5,040 nt of DNA from JBGLNJ01 sp964353405 (GTDB taxonomy: Bacteria > Chloroflexota > Anaerolineae > Fen-1058), in NCBI GenBank assembly GCA_964353405.1, contig CAYGWJ010000340.1, forward strand, positions 1-5,040, in the 5' to 3' direction. Both the position numbers and the translations under genes were made by a program. Numbering within the stretch: position 1 is the first letter of the stretch; every line of letters starts with the position of its first letter. The notes beneath the pieces are model-generated. The model saw nothing but the letters and a program-made list of their open reading frames with translations, searched no databases and was not told the origin of the DNA. Below are positions 4,986 to 5,040 of this stretch, one piece after another.

Positions 4986-5040
4986 CAGTCTGTCGGAGAG
5001 ACGTTTTGGAGTCTAGGCTTTAGCCGGTTTTGGCCGAAAA
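4986..5040. repeat. Possible edge of a second dispersed repeat, truncated by the window
   Basis: No gene is visible here. The sequence contains the inverted repeat GGCTTTAGCC (5016-5025), followed by CCGGTTTTGGCCGAAAA, itself partly self-complementary. It starts directly at the end of the 128-bp element, and AGCAGTCT occurs twice across the boundary (4973-4980 and 4984-4991). The GGCTTTAGCC core resembles dispersed palindromic repeats I associate with Chloroflexota genomes. Only one end is in the window, so its extent and nature are unknown. Confidence 0.3.

Overview
This GC-rich window holds six well-supported or probable protein genes, one overlapping small reading frame, one truncated gene copy, a partial gene at the left edge, a 12-bp minisatellite and a palindromic MITE-like element. 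It looks like Chloroflexota (Anaerolineae/Caldilineae-like) DNA. That placement is an inference from the look of the nuclease N-terminus, the short-chain prenyl synthase with a DDxLG second motif, and the CGCAGAGAA-type dispersed repeat. No rRNA, tRNA or CRISPR array was seen.

Layout. At 1-130 the minus strand carries what may be the start of a gene that runs off the left edge. Bases 131-261 are intergenic and contain a perfect 14-bp palindrome. At 262-414 lies a 50-codon remnant whose N-terminus closely matches the full nuclease gene further right. The plus strand then carries a two-gene unit: a NagD-type HAD phosphatase (444-1208) and, 24 bp later, a stand-alone PD-(D/E)XK nuclease with a predicted 4Fe-4S cysteine set (1233-2048). 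These converge on a minus-strand block with only 6 bp between the stop codons.

In its direction of transcription the minus-strand block runs: geranylgeranyl/farnesyl-type diphosphate synthase (4823-3813), the 13-unit 12-bp tandem array (3760-3605), a VapB-like antitoxin (3549-3292), a VapC PIN-domain toxin (3302-2877), a small hydrophobic ORF (2880-2572) and a DUF218 (YdcF/ElyC-like) protein (2606-2055). Each of the last four overlaps the next (11, 4 and 35 nt), so translational coupling is likely. The toxin-antitoxin pair is complete, with all expected PIN acidic residues. No terminator was found between the prenyl synthase and vapB, so read-through across the minisatellite is possible.

The right end, upstream of the prenyl synthase, is a 128-bp near-symmetric inverted-repeat element (4858-4985). 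It has 22-bp terminal inverted repeats ending in CTAG and arms built of 9-bp repeats. A second repeat-like sequence abuts it and runs off the edge.

I see no clear undescribed defence or metabolic system. The least ordinary signals are the truncated nuclease copy with its one-sided A/T codon differences, the minisatellite at the toxin-antitoxin promoter, the symmetric element, and the overlapping small membrane ORF between vapC and the DUF218 gene.
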